In this document: piece after piece, positions 1-8,822 of the stretch
How positions within the stretch are numbered: position 1 is the stretch's first letter
Layout: each line of letters starts with the position of its first letter
Source: Kiritimatiellia bacterium
GTDB taxonomy: Bacteria; Verrucomicrobiota; Kiritimatiellia; CAIVKH01
Assembly (NCBI GenBank): GCA_025054615.1
Contig: JANWZO010000018.1
Location: 1-44,195 of the forward strand
Direction: 5' to 3'
Length of the DNA stretch: 44,195 nucleotides
Position numbers and translations under genes: made by a program
The notes under the pieces: generated by a model
Told to the model about the DNA's origin: nothing
What the model saw: the letters and a program-made list of their open reading frames with translations, nothing else
Database searches by the model: none

Positions 1-1
1 A

Positions 2-727
2 CAAGGTACCGGAGATGGAGCCTCCTACGAATGGCTTGATTCCAGCGCAGGCGATGGGGAGTTGTTCTACTGGCTTGAGGATGTCAGTTGGAGCTTCCGA
101 AGCGAATACCACGGTCCGTTTGCTGTGGAAGAGGTGAAAGAAGAGGAAGATTCGGAGACTGTACTCGCTCGATTCGAAGTCGATGCCGTGTCAGCCGGCC
201 TTTACAGGATTAGTGCGAATTCGCTGGCGAAGTCCGGGCTTGGACAAATTGATGCAAACCGCCTTGCCATTAAAGTGGGAACGAATGAAGCCGCGCTACT
301 GCTTATCCCATCAGAAGAAACACTGCAACCCGGGGATTCCATCCTGTTCTTCCTTCCTGAAACATCGGAGGAGCGAACGACCGCTGAAATCGTGTTGAAA
401 GAAAATCCGAAACGGATGGGATGGGCCTACGCGGCGCCTCAACCGGACGGCGCCCTTTGGACTGGTGTGGTTAGAACTGACGGCACTCTTCCTTTTGAGG
501 TGACCGCCGATTGGCAGCGATATTTGCTGATGGGCTTCAACAAGTCCGGGACCATTGTGCTGGATATTTCAGATCCTTGGGCGCCACTGGTCCTGTTCGA
601 CTACGCATCTCTTGAAATCCCCGGGCAATTGGGCATTTACCTGTCGTACTTCGTGGAGCATTCAGCCGATTGCCTGGCGATTCAAGTTGATGCAATACGC
701 GAAATTTCAGAGATCCGTGCGCCGTAG
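2..727 (+). CDS. C-terminal part of a secreted C25-associated module protein (5' end outside window)
   Basis: The reading frame is open from base 2, so the start lies upstream and this is only the C-terminal ~241 residues. The visible part begins with a short beta domain of the YWLEDV...HGP type that often closes exported proteins. Two modules follow that resemble the N-terminal half of the C25 peptidase downstream. 'LYRISANSLAKSGL' here matches 'LFRISYSALAAAGI' there, and 'VLDISDPWAPLVLFDY' matches 'LLDVSNPAEPVILTNY'. No C25 catalytic domain follows; the protein stops after the second module. It lies first in a same-strand cluster and overlaps the next gene by 38 bp. I infer an extracellular or surface protein; the function is unknown. 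Confidence 0.75.
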   Translation, partial: QGTGDGASYEWLDSSAGDGELFYWLEDVSWSFRSEYHGPFAVEEVKEEEDSETVLARFEVDAVSAGLYRISANSLAKSGLGQIDANRLAIKVGTNEAALLLIPSEETLQPGDSILFFLPETSEERTTAEIVLKENPKRMGWAYAAPQPDGALWTGVVRTDGTLPFEVTADWQRYLLMGFNKSGTIVLDISDPWAPLVLFDYASLEIPGQLGIYLSYFVEHSADCLAIQVDAIREISEIRAP

Positions 728-1292
728 CGCATTTCTCGCGTGTATCGGATTCTGGGTTTCGTCGGCAGCTTTGGGGTTTTGTCAAATTCTCATTGCGGAG
801 GGGCCCGCGAAATGTGGCGACATAACGAAAATTATCGCTCAAGCGCCCACGCACCGATCGGGCCTCTCCGCGGACAGTCCTGATGGGCTCTCCGATCAGA
901 TATTCTATCCGGCCGAACCTGGTCGGCCCCGATTACCGTTTTTTGCCCGGCTGATTCCTCTTCCGGGCTTGTGCCGACCCAAATTGCAATTGATTAGAGG
1001 ACTAATTAGCGAAACCAATGCTCCTCCAGTGCAACCCGTCCCGCCTCGGATTCCTCGCAGCGCGGAAGAAGAACCATCGGCGCTAGCTGAAAACGAAATT
1101 TCGCTCGTCGGATCCGTTTATCGTACAGATTCCTTCTGGCCCGTCTCGCCGCTGTCTATTCGTCTGCTGGCCCAAGGGACCCAGTGGTGGGCTCGAATTG
1201 AATTTTATCCCCATCAGTACAATCCCGTCAGGGGTATCATAATCGTGAATCGTCTTCTCGAATACGAAGTGTTGTGGGAATCGCCGAATTGA
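690..1292 (+). CDS. Hypothetical exported protein, 200 aa
   Basis: I chose the ATG at 690 because it gives a basic N-terminus (QYAKFQRSVRRS) followed by a hydrophobic stretch (AFLACIGFWVSSAALGF), which looks like a signal peptide or anchor. The same frame is open further upstream but there it only shadows the preceding gene. The mature part has a proline-rich middle and a C-terminal stretch with alternating hydrophobics (WWARIEFYPHQYNPVRGIIIVNRLLEYEVLW). I do not recognise a family. It sits between the module protein and the C25 peptidase and ends 2 bp before the likely peptidase start. It may be an accessory of that exported system, by position only. It overlaps the upstream gene by 38 bp, so the start is moderately certain. 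Confidence 0.55.
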   Translation: MQYAKFQRSVRRSAFLACIGFWVSSAALGFCQILIAEGPAKCGDITKIIAQAPTHRSGLSADSPDGLSDQIFYPAEPGRPRLPFFARLIPLPGLCRPKLQLIRGLISETNAPPVQPVPPRIPRSAEEEPSALAENEISLVGSVYRTDSFWPVSPLSIRLLAQGTQWWARIEFYPHQYNPVRGIIIVNRLLEYEVLWESPN

Positions 1293-1294
1293 GA

Positions 1295-3562
1295 ATGGCT
1301 GTTGCACGAAGAATACAGTTGAGTGGGTTCTCGAACCTTTGCCATGACCCATGGGCTCGTCGTCTCCTTGCAGGATTCGCCACGCTCCTGTTCCTTGGAA
1401 TGATGTCGGTCGCGCGGGGCGATAACCTTTTGCCTCCCATGACAAATGGATCGCCCCAGGAATTCGCGGTCCGGCGGGCGGGAGCCGATTGGTCGGCAGA
1501 CCGGCGAATTGAAGTTTCGCGGGAAGGTTTGTTTCGTATTTCCTACTCCGCGCTCGCTGCCGCCGGAATCACGAACCCGATTGGTTCACAGCTGCGCCTG
1601 TTCTGCCGCACCCAGGAAATTGCTCTGGCTGTATCAAGTTCGGGTCCATGGACCACGAATGATCATGCTGTCTTTTTCGGGCGCCCCCACATCAACGAAT
1701 GGACTTCGACCAATGTTTATTGGCTGGCGGTCGGCGGTTCGGGTCTGCGGATGTTGAGCCGAAATGTCGCCCCCCAACATGGCTGGCCCGAACGAACCTC
1801 GCATTGGCGCACCGTGATTACAGACGAGAACCGGTTGTTTGTCCCGTCCTATCGTCCCCAAGATCCCTCCTTCGACCATTGGATGGCCTATCTGCTTACC
1901 AATACGCCCTACACGACCGTCACTGCGTCAACACCCGCCCGGATCCTCGCGTCAACCGCGCTCGTTACTTTTGCGTTCTGGGGCCGCACGGCCACCTCTA
2001 ATGACACCCGGATTTCGATCAATGACGTTTGGGTCCATACAGCCCGGCATTCGGGGGCCAATCTATATCTCACCAATCTATACGTTCCCGCACATGTACT
2101 GAATGACGGCGTCAATACGCTTCGTTTCGAGCAGATTTATGCCGGCCCACACCAAGCCTGGCTTGACTGGTTTTCGTTCACATATGAGGCGAGCAATCGA
2201 CCCTTCGACGGCGCTCTGGGCCTTTTTGGTGTCGCCGGTTCCAATACGTATCGAATCATCGGTTGGAACACCAATCATATGCCTTGGCTGCTGGATGTCT
2301 CTAATCCCGCGGAACCCGTCATCCTTACCAATTACCTGCTGACGGGAGTGGGCGTTACGGGGTCTGTTGTGTGGTCGGACGCCGCGTCCGGCAGCAACCG
2401 CTACTGGGTGGCCGCTCCTCATGCTATAGAGGATGTGGCCATCTCCCAACCGGTGTATTTTCAAAATCTTGGCGACACCCATCGAACCGCCAACTACCTG
2501 ATCATCGCGCACCCCTCGCTCGCCACCGGAGCTTACGCCCTTGCGAGGCATCGGTCCCGCGACGGGCTGCGGACCTTGCTTGTGCCGATAGATGGCGTGT
2601 ACAACGAGTTCAGCTACGGCATCAAAGACGCCCGTGCGATCAAACAATTTCTGGGGTATGCCTTTCATCATTGGGCCGCTCCCCCGAAATACGCGCTCCT
2701 GGTTGGCGATGGGTCTTTTGACCCTAAGAATTACCTTGGCCTTCCGAACCCCATCGATCTGGTGCCGGTCTGGATGTTGCCCGCCCCGTTTGACCGCTGC
2801 GCCCAGGACGGTGCGTTCGCCTGCGTGAATGGAGCGGACCTGCTACGCGATATTCAAATCGGGCGCCTTCCGGCGACCAATCATGCGAACGTAACTGCCG
2901 CCGTGGCCCGTATCATCGGTTTCGAGAATTCTCCGACAGGTAGTTCCTGGCGATTCCAGGCGCTCGCCGTTGCTGACCTCAACAAGCCCTTTCCGGAAGA
3001 TTTCCAAACCGCAAGCGACACTTTCGTCGTCACCAATCTCCTCCATGCGGGCGTTCCAACCGTTTGGCGCGCGTATGAGGGAAGCAACTCGGCGGTCACA
3101 CGAGCGATGATCACCAACACTATCAACGCGGTTCCCGGGACAGGTCCCGTTTTCTCGGTCAGCTATTTCGGCCACGGCTCTCCGACGCTCTGGAACGCCG
3201 GCGCGTTCAGCACCACGCACGTTCAGCAACTCAACAACTCGGTGTGGCCAGTCGTTAGCGTGTTCACCTGCGACAACGGCGACTTCGCCAACCCGCGCCT
3301 GGATTCCATGGCTGAGATCTTTTTGCGACGTCCACAACGCGGCGCCTCCGCCTTTTTCGGCCCCTCTGCTCTCAGCGTCCAGGAGGCCGCCAAGCGGCTT
3401 GCTGATGGCTTCTTCAAACATCTTACAAACGCAGCGCCCCGCAAGAGGCTGGGCGACATGGTCGACCGCGGGATGCTTGAACTCACCCTTTTCTCGCCGG
3501 ATTCGGAAGAACACCTTTTTTACCATATCTTGGGCGATCCCGCCCAGGTGGTGAAACCGTGA
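1295..3562 (+). CDS. Peptidase C25 (gingipain-like) secreted cysteine protease
   Basis: The 755-residue protein has a signal-like segment (RRLLAGFATLLFLGMMSVARG). An N-terminal beta-rich region (about residues 50-360) contains the 'FRISYSALAAAGI' and 'LLDVSNPAEPVILTNY' modules shared with the truncated gene upstream. A C25 peptidase domain occupies about residues 395-750. The catalytic dyad can be placed: His627 in YFGHGSP and Cys659 in VFTCDNGDF, matching the gingipain His/Cys arrangement. 'YALLVGDGSFDP' is also typical of the family. I start at ATG 1295; an in-frame GTG at 1274 would overlap the previous gene. There is no C-terminal sorting domain: the chain ends just after the peptidase fold. 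The stop overlaps the start of the PPC/TSP3 gene (GTGA). Specificity (Arg, Lys or other) cannot be read from the sequence. Confidence 0.88.
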   Translation: MAVARRIQLSGFSNLCHDPWARRLLAGFATLLFLGMMSVARGDNLLPPMTNGSPQEFAVRRAGADWSADRRIEVSREGLFRISYSALAAAGITNPIGSQLRLFCRTQEIALAVSSSGPWTTNDHAVFFGRPHINEWTSTNVYWLAVGGSGLRMLSRNVAPQHGWPERTSHWRTVITDENRLFVPSYRPQDPSFDHWMAYLLTNTPYTTVTASTPARILASTALVTFAFWGRTATSNDTRISINDVWVHTARHSGANLYLTNLYVPAHVLNDGVNTLRFEQIYAGPHQAWLDWFSFTYEASNRPFDGALGLFGVAGSNTYRIIGWNTNHMPWLLDVSNPAEPVILTNYLLTGVGVTGSVVWSDAASGSNRYWVAAPHAIEDVAISQPVYFQNLGDTHRTANYLIIAHPSLATGAYALARHRSRDGLRTLLVPIDGVYNEFSYGIKDARAIKQFLGYAFHHWAAPPKYALLVGDGSFDPKNYLGLPNPIDLVPVWMLPAPFDRCAQDGAFACVNGADLLRDIQIGRLPATNHANVTAAVARIIGFENSPTGSSWRFQALAVADLNKPFPEDFQTASDTFVVTNLLHAGVPTVWRAYEGSNSAVTRAMITNTINAVPGTGPVFSVSYFGHGSPTLWNAGAFSTTHVQQLNNSVWPVVSVFTCDNGDFANPRLDSMAEIFLRRPQRGASAFFGPSALSVQEAAKRLADGFFKHLTNAAPRKRLGDMVDRGMLELTLFSPDSEEHLFYHILGDPAQVVKP

Positions 3563-4359
3563 TCAGCGCTCGGGGACAGAACGGCTCTGGCCGGCGGGTA
3601 CTCTGCGGTGCGTTTGCTGTCTTTTCGGCCTTGGCGCGATTGGCAATTGCGGATGATGTTGGAGACACGGCCGGTGCGGCGGAAGCGCTCCATACCGGCA
3701 CGGTGGTCCGGGCGATTAATCCGCGCCACGACCGAGATGTGTTTCGCTGGACCGCCCTCCCGTACACGACAAATTCAATCACCGTGTCGACAGGCAGCAT
3801 CTGGGATGTCGAGGTCGACCTCCTGGCGCCGTCAGGGGTCGCCATTCTCAGTTATACCAACACCGCCGCCGGGCTTCCGGTTACAGTCACCGTCATCAGC
3901 ACAACCGTGGCGCGTCGATGCTATCTCCGCATCGGCAGCCTTGCGGAGTTCACCACCGGAAGCTACTCCATCGCGTACTCGCGTTCTTTTACTGATGCGG
4001 ATGCCGACGGCCTTCCCGACGGCTGGGAGCTTGCCCATTTCGCATCCCTTACGAATGCATCCGCGTCCGGCGATGCGGATGGGGATGGTATGCCGGATTC
4101 GGCCGAGTGGCTCGCTGGCACGCATCCCGGCGATTCGACCTCTCAATTGCGCATCACGCAGATTCAGGTGGTTACCAACTGGCTCCATATTAGCTGGACC
4201 ACTCAGCCGGAGGGCTTGTATCGAATCACTCGCGCCACCTCGCCGCCGTCAAGCTGGTTGGCGGTGGCGCCTGAAATCGTGGCGGCTTCCAATTCGGCCG
4301 TGCATCCGGCAGGCCCGGCGGAAACATCGGCGGTCGTTCGCGTCGAATTGGTCTATTAA
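3559..4359 (+). CDS. Exported PPC-like domain protein with TSP3 calcium-binding repeats
   Basis: The GTG start at 3559 overlaps the stop of the C25 peptidase (GTGA), which suggests translational coupling. The 266-residue product has a signal-like N-terminus (RRVLCGAFAVFSALARLAIA). A beta domain at about residues 32-145 resembles the bacterial pre-peptidase C-terminal domain (DVGDTAGAAEAL ... DRDVFRW ... YSIAYS). Residues 146-195 hold two Asp-rich thrombospondin type 3-like loops (DADADGLPDGWE and DADGDGMPDSAEW) expected to bind calcium. A short beta segment ends the protein. In other organisms PPC and TSP3 domains are usually fused to a secreted peptidase. Here they form a separate coupled gene, so the two products may act as one complex; that last point is inference. 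Confidence 0.8.
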   Translation: MISARGQNGSGRRVLCGAFAVFSALARLAIADDVGDTAGAAEALHTGTVVRAINPRHDRDVFRWTALPYTTNSITVSTGSIWDVEVDLLAPSGVAILSYTNTAAGLPVTVTVISTTVARRCYLRIGSLAEFTTGSYSIAYSRSFTDADADGLPDGWELAHFASLTNASASGDADGDGMPDSAEWLAGTHPGDSTSQLRITQIQVVTNWLHISWTTQPEGLYRITRATSPPSSWLAVAPEIVAASNSAVHPAGPAETSAVVRVELVY

Positions 4360-4403
4360 CGCGCGAGGATCGTGGGCGTCGCGGCGACCGCGCTTGCTTT
4401 CGC

Positions 4404-5456
4404 TCAAAGCCCCGTAATGCGCCGTGCCATCCTCCAGGGATGTGCAAGCCGGTCCGCCATGGAGACCTCGTCCTTTCCAAGGAAACGCGCCAGCTCGTCC
4501 TTTGATGGAAAGAAAAGAGCGGGCAAATCCACCAAACGTGCCGGACGCCATACCGAGGATGTGGGTTGCAGCCAACGAGGTGTTCGGATCGCCATTTTTC
4601 GAAGCCAACGGTTAGACCCGCCGGACGGGACAAGTTCCAGCCGGAGGGCATCTGATGCAGCGCCAGCCCGGCTCTCCGGCAAGAAACGTTCGACCAGTCG
4701 CAGGGCGACTATGACGGGCCTTGCAAGATTCCAAGCAGCGATCTGCTCCCGACAACGAATCCAATCAATCGCCTCTTCGTCCTGTTCTAGCAGCAGGGCA
4801 ATATCCAGCCACCAGACGAGCCGGTTCCCGCTTTCCGGCGATAGGAACCATTCGTCCGGCAACCGCATTTCGAGGGCGGTTTCATTCAGAAATCCATGCT
4901 TCTGCGCGTGCACGCAGAGATAAAGCAGCAGGTCGGTTGCCGACAAGCGGGGAAGCCCTGCTTCACCATCCACAAGTCGCTCAATTCCTGCATCGTCCGG
5001 AAGCCGGTAAAAATTCGCCTGATCCACCCACCGCACGTGCAGTTCGAGGGGCAGAGGCGCACCGACTGGCCGACATACGGCATGAAAGTGATGGATTGGC
5101 ATTCGCGGGGGCGGCTCCCATCCGCATTCCCGGGCAACATTCAGAGCATCCGGCAAACGAGTCCGCTCGACCCAAACATCGAGGTCTGAATACGGCCGAG
5201 TGGCGCGATCTTTGTACAGGAGCTCCTGAAGAATCGGTCCCTTCAGGAAAAAATGCCGAATCCCGCAGCTAGAGAGGGCTTTCGAGAATCGCCGTGCGGC
5301 GTCGAGTGCGGCTCCATGCCGCGCTGCTCGGAGGGCCGCCGTTGCCGGGTCAAACGGGAAAATTTTGGAAAGCTCTTGAAGAGTCAGACGCGCAAGATTC
5401 TGCCGCAGCAAAGGGAGGATGAGCCGCTCGTGCTCTGGCGGAATCCAGAGATCCAT
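4404..5456 (-). CDS. Uncharacterised nucleotidyltransferase-fold protein (NTP_transf_5 type)
   Basis: The 350-residue protein carries the signature of the NTP_transf_5 group: FLKGP at about 70-74, LLYKD near 79-83, then RPYSDLDVWV, with Asp91 and Asp93 as the presumed metal-binding pair of a polymerase-beta-like nucleotidyltransferase fold. The rest (VHAQKHGF, WWLDIALLL) fits the helical part of that family. Such proteins often sit near surface polysaccharide or peptide-modification genes, but the substrate is unknown. I chose ATG 5456 rather than 5477, because the upstream ATG lies inside a conserved 31-bp-phased intergenic palindrome. It is convergent with the PPC/TSP3 gene and divergent from icd. 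No neighbour points to a pathway. Confidence 0.75.
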   Translation of the reverse strand: MDLWIPPEHERLILPLLRQNLARLTLQELSKIFPFDPATAALRAARHGAALDAARRFSKALSSCGIRHFFLKGPILQELLYKDRATRPYSDLDVWVERTRLPDALNVARECGWEPPPRMPIHHFHAVCRPVGAPLPLELHVRWVDQANFYRLPDDAGIERLVDGEAGLPRLSATDLLLYLCVHAQKHGFLNETALEMRLPDEWFLSPESGNRLVWWLDIALLLEQDEEAIDWIRCREQIAAWNLARPVIVALRLVERFLPESRAGAASDALRLELVPSGGSNRWLRKMAIRTPRWLQPTSSVWRPARLVDLPALFFPSKDELARFLGKDEVSMADRLAHPWRMARRITGL

Positions 5457-5465
5457 GCTGGTGTT

Positions 5466-5544
5466 TTTACAGAGCATGGAAAACTAAAAAAGAATTTTTC
5501 CAGAGCATGGAACTTTTCGGAAAAGTTTTTACAGACGATGGAAA
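5466..5544. repeat. 31-bp-phased palindrome array, three units, upstream of icd
   Basis: Three hyphenated palindromes lie at 5466-5482, 5497-5513 and 5528-5544, each starting exactly 31 bp after the last. Each unit is TTT(A/C)CAG, a 3-nt spacer (AGC, AGC, ACG), then ATGGAA(A/C). The linkers are AT-rich with TTTTCGGAAAA-like character. The array lies between the divergent nucleotidyltransferase gene and icd and ends 42 bp before the icd ATG. The same element recurs at 25626-25673 and 31395-31442. It could be an operator array, a promoter-associated element or an RNA hairpin series. Confidence 0.9.
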
Positions 5545-5586
5545 TTTCGCAAAAAAGGGGGGCGTTCGTCATCTTTGGAGGTCCTG

Positions 5587-6834
5587 ATGGCATACACGCA
5601 CATTCAAATTCCGGCGGGTGGCAGCAAAATCACGATGGGTCCGAATGGAAAGTTGATCGTTCCCGACCGCCCGATCATTCCCTACATCGAGGGAGATGGC
5701 ACCGGCCCCGATATCTGGCGCGCGGCGGTCCGGGTCCTCGATGCCGCTGTCGAAAAGGCGTATGGGGGATCTCGGAAAATCGTCTGGATGGAGGTTTTCG
5801 CCGGTGAAAAGTGCTTCCAGCGCTTCAACACGTGGCTGCTCGACGAGACCGTCGACGCGTTCAAGGAATTTCTTGTCGGCATCAAAGGACCGTTGACGAC
5901 GCCTGTGGGCGGGGGGATCCGTTCGCTCAATGTCGCCTTGCGAAAACTCTTGGACCTCTACGTCTGCTTGCGGCCGGTGCGCTGGTTCAACGGGGTCCCT
6001 TCGCCGGTCAAGCGGCCGCAGGATGTCGACATGGTGATCTTTCGGGAAAACACTGAGGACATCTACACGGGCATCGAGTTCGAGGCGGGATCGGAGGAAA
6101 ACCGGAAATTCAGGGAGCTTTTGAGGCAGTCCTTTCCGAAGGAGTATGAGAAAATTCGTTTCCCTGAGTCTTCCGGATTCAGCATCAAGCCCGTTTCGCG
6201 GGAAGGCTCGGAACGACTGATCCGCGCCGCAATACGCTACGCGATCGAGAATGGCCGCAAGAGCGTGACTCTCGTGCACAAGGGTAACATCATGAAGCAC
6301 ACCGAGGGTGCGTTCATGAAATGGGGATATGAGCTCGCGAAACGCGAATTCGGCGCGGTCGAGATTGACGGCGGGCCTTGGTGCAAGTTGCCCAACGGCA
6401 TCGTAGTCAAGGATGTTATCGCGGACATCTGTTTCCAGCAGACGCTCACGCGAGCGACGGATTTCGATGTGATTGCGACCATGAACCTCAACGGCGACTA
6501 CCTTTCCGACGCGCTTGCCGCGCAGGTGGGCGGCATCGGCATCGCGCCAGGCGGGAACATCAATTACGAAAGCGGTCATGCGATCTTCGAGGCCACGCAT
6601 GGCACGGCGCCAAAGTATGCCAACCAGGACCGGGTCAATCCGGGCTCCGTGATCCTTTCCGGCGAGATGATGTTGCGCTACATGGGGTGGAAGGAGGCCG
6701 CCGACCGGATCCTCAAGGGGATGGACGGGGCGATCGGCGCTCGGCGCGTCACATATGATTTTGCGCGGCTGATGGAGGGGGCCGTGGAAATCAAGTGCTC
6801 GGAGTTCGGTGACGCTGTCATCTCGCATATGTAA
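5587..6834 (+). CDS. icd: NADP-dependent isocitrate dehydrogenase
   Basis: It oxidises isocitrate to 2-oxoglutarate and CO2 with NADP+ in the TCA cycle (cytoplasm). The 415-residue length is that of the E. coli-type homodimeric enzyme. Visible hallmarks are the GDGTGPDIW start of the fold, the substrate loop [13 protein letters not shown] with Ser at residue 113, the same number as the E. coli regulatory phosphorylation site, [33 protein letters not shown], and [17 protein letters not shown] with [11 protein letters not shown] for metal and coenzyme binding. The start is ATG 5587 with GGAGG 5 nt upstream; an in-frame TTG at 5575 is unlikely. It is preceded by the three-unit palindrome array, which may regulate it. 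rfaE2 follows 12 bp downstream. Confidence 0.97.
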   Translation: MAYTHIQIPAGGSKITMGPNGKLIVPDRPIIPYIEGDGTGPDIWRAAVRVLDAAVEKAYGGSRKIVWMEVFAGEKCFQRFNTWLLDETVDAFKEFLVGIKGPLTTPVGGGIRSLNVALRKLLDLYVCLRPVRWFNGVPSPVKRPQDVDMVIFRENTEDIYTGIEFEAGSEENRKFRELLRQSFPKEYEKIRFPESSGFSIKPVSREGSERLIRAAIRYAIENGRKSVTLVHKGNIMKHTEGAFMKWGYELAKREFGAVEIDGGPWCKLPNGIVVKDVIADICFQQTLTRATDFDVIATMNLNGDYLSDALAAQVGGIGIAPGGNINYESGHAIFEATHGTAPKYANQDRVNPGSVILSGEMMLRYMGWKEAADRILKGMDGAIGARRVTYDFARLMEGAVEIKCSEFGDAVISHM

Positions 6835-6846
6835 CAGGGAGAACGC

Positions 6847-7344
6847 GTGGCCGAATCAATCGATACCCGTCGCAAAATCCTCACGCGCGCCCAAATGAGG
6901 CGGGAGCGCGCCCGGCTCCGCGCGGAGGGCAAAACCCTCGTCTTCACGAACGGCACCTTTGACATCCTTCATGCCGGCCACGTCACCTACCTCGAATTCG
7001 CGCGGTCCCAGGGCGATGCACTGTGTGTGGGATTGAATTCGGATGCCTCGGTCAGGCGATACAAGGGCGAGCTCCGGCCAATCAACCCTCAGCGCGATCG
7101 CGCCCGCGTGCTGGCCGCTCTACAGTGTGTCGACTATGTGGTGATTTTTGGCGAAGATGAGCCGAAGCGCCTGATCGGCGAGCTGGTTCCCGACGTACTG
7201 GTGAAGGGCGCGGACTGGGCGCACTACGTCAGCGGGCGCGAGATCGTCGAGCAGGCGGGCGGCCGGGTCGTGCTCGCTCGCATGCTGAAGGGCCGCTCGA
7301 CGTCCAACGTCATCAAACGCATACTCGGGGCCTATCGGATATGA
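6847..7344 (+). CDS. rfaE2: D-glycero-beta-D-manno-heptose 1-phosphate adenylyltransferase
   Basis: It transfers AMP from ATP to heptose 1-phosphate, giving ADP-heptose for LPS inner core. The 165-residue protein corresponds to the C-terminal domain of the bifunctional HldE, here stand-alone as in many non-enterobacteria. It shows the nucleotidyltransferase motifs FTNGTFDILHAGHVTYL (HxGH), GLNSDASVRRYKG, and LVKGADW, and ends with GRSTSNVIKRIL. Start GTG 6847 follows CAGGGAG. It overlaps hldD by 4 bp (ATGA), so the last two steps of ADP-heptose synthesis are translationally coupled. The kinase domain (HldE domain I) is not in this window. Confidence 0.93.
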   Translation: MAESIDTRRKILTRAQMRRERARLRAEGKTLVFTNGTFDILHAGHVTYLEFARSQGDALCVGLNSDASVRRYKGELRPINPQRDRARVLAALQCVDYVVIFGEDEPKRLIGELVPDVLVKGADWAHYVSGREIVEQAGGRVVLARMLKGRSTSNVIKRILGAYRI

Positions 7345-8306
7345 GCGCAAGCGTTATTGTCACCGGCGGCGCCGGCTTCATCGGCAGCAATATAGTGGCC
7401 GCGCTGAACGCGCGCGGGGAGGACAAGATCCTTGTGGTTGATCTTCTGGGGCGCGATGAGAAATGGAAGAATCTCGTCGGCCTTTTCTTCGAGGATTATC
7501 TCGAGGCGCCCGAGTTCCGCCGCGCGCTTCTGGCCGGCGCCCTGCCGCCGGTGCGGACGGTCTTTCACATGGGCGCCTGCAGCTCGACCACGGAAAAGGA
7601 CGCCTCATACCTCATCGACAACAACTACCGGTTCACCCGCGAACTGTGCGACTGGTGCCTGAAGACCGGCGCCCGTTTCATCTATGCCTCCAGCGGCGCA
7701 ACCTACGGAGACGGATCCCTCGGCTACTCCGATGACGACGCGGTGACGCCAACGCTTCGTCCATTGAACATGTATGGCTACTCCAAGCATCTGTTTGATC
7801 TGTGGGCCTTGCGGAGTGGCGCGCTCCGCCGGATCGTAGGGCTGAAGTTTTTCAACGTCTATGGTCCGCGCGAGGAGCACAAAGGGGATATGAGATCCGT
7901 CGTCAGCAAAGCCTACAGCCAGATCATGCACGACGGCGTTGTTCGCCTCTTTAGGTCCTACCATCCGGCCTACAGGGATGGGGAGCAGGTTCGCGATTTT
8001 ATTTATGTGCGCGATGCCGTGGCTGTCAGCCTGTGGTTTGCAGAAAACCCCGGGGTCAACGGCCTTTTCAACGTCGGCACCGGCGTGGCGCGCACGTGGC
8101 TCGACCTCGCGAGGGCCGTCTTTGCCGCGATGGACCGGGAACCGGCGATTGAATTTATTGACATGCCGGAATCGCTGCGCGGTAAATATCAATATCGGAC
8201 TGAGGCGGACATTTCGAAATTGCGCCGCGCCGGTTATTCCGCGCCCATAACATCCCTCGAAGAGGGTGTCAGGGACTACGTTCGGAACTGGCTGATGAAG
8301 CGCTGA
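7341..8306 (+). CDS. hldD: ADP-L-glycero-D-manno-heptose 6-epimerase
   Basis: It converts ADP-D-glycero- to ADP-L-glycero-D-manno-heptose, the last step of LPS heptose precursor synthesis. The 321-residue extended short-chain dehydrogenase has an N-terminal Rossmann motif TGGAGFIGS (residues 8-16) and the catalytic Tyr145-x-x-x-Lys149 in MYGYSKH. It also has the family-typical stretches [41 protein letters not shown] and [11 protein letters not shown]. Its start overlaps rfaE2 (ATGA). Its 3' end overlaps the convergent purE gene by 38 bp, so the two transcripts are antisense there. Confidence 0.96.
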   Translation: MSASVIVTGGAGFIGSNIVAALNARGEDKILVVDLLGRDEKWKNLVGLFFEDYLEAPEFRRALLAGALPPVRTVFHMGACSSTTEKDASYLIDNNYRFTRELCDWCLKTGARFIYASSGATYGDGSLGYSDDDAVTPTLRPLNMYGYSKHLFDLWALRSGALRRIVGLKFFNVYGPREEHKGDMRSVVSKAYSQIMHDGVVRLFRSYHPAYRDGEQVRDFIYVRDAVAVSLWFAENPGVNGLFNVGTGVARTWLDLARAVFAAMDREPAIEFIDMPESLRGKYQYRTEADISKLRRAGYSAPITSLEEGVRDYVRNWLMKR

Positions 8307-8790
8307 GCCGCAGGTTCTTCGCGCGAGACTCGGCTGCCATCCTGCGCTTGAAAGCCGCAAGCTTCTTCGAAAGGGGCTCATCAAACGCGGCGAGGATCGA
8401 CACCGCTAGGAGACCCGCATTCCGACCGTTCCCGATGGCCACTGTTGCGACGGGCACACCGGCGGGCATCTGCGCGATTGATAGTAGCGAATCGAGTCCC
8501 TTGAGGGCTTTCGATTCAATCGGCACGCCGATCACCGGAAGGGTGGTGTGGCTGGCTGTCATCCCGGGCAGATGCGCCGCCCCGCCGGCTCCGGCGATGA
8601 TGACCTTCAGGCCGCGTCGAGCCGCCGATTTGGCATATCTCGACATGTCATCCGGAGTTCGGTGCGCTGAGACGATCTTCATTTCGTAGGGAACGCCGAA
8701 TTCGTCTAGGACCTCTGCAGCCTTTTGCATGGTGGGCAGGTCCGAATCGCTACCCATGATGATTCCGACAACCGGTTTAATGTGATCCAT
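8269..8790 (-). CDS. purE: N5-carboxyaminoimidazole ribonucleotide mutase
   Basis: It moves the carboxyl group of N5-CAIR to C4, forming CAIR in purine synthesis. The 173-residue protein shows [23 protein letters not shown] and [12 protein letters not shown], the phosphate- and base-binding loops of class I PurE, which work with PurK. Start ATG 8790 has GGAGG seven bases upstream. An alternative ATG at 8826 would overlap the purK stop (ATGA) and add 12 non-conserved residues. It lies just downstream of purK on the same strand. The basic, Ser/Ala-rich tail beyond the usual family end overlaps hldD. Confidence 0.94.
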   Translation of the reverse strand: MDHIKPVVGIIMGSDSDLPTMQKAAEVLDEFGVPYEMKIVSAHRTPDDMSRYAKSAARRGLKVIIAGAGGAAHLPGMTASHTTLPVIGVPIESKALKGLDSLLSIAQMPAGVPVATVAIGNGRNAGLLAVSILAAFDEPLSKKLAAFKRRMAAESRAKNLRLSASSASSERSP

Positions 8791-8822
8791 TCGAGTTCCT
8801 CCGCGACGCTGCTCCGCACCCG

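Noticed and set aside
5569-6828. 419-aa minus-strand open frame opposite icd
   Set aside because: It mirrors icd almost exactly, has no recognisable family and an odd composition. Long antisense frames are expected opposite high-GC genes.
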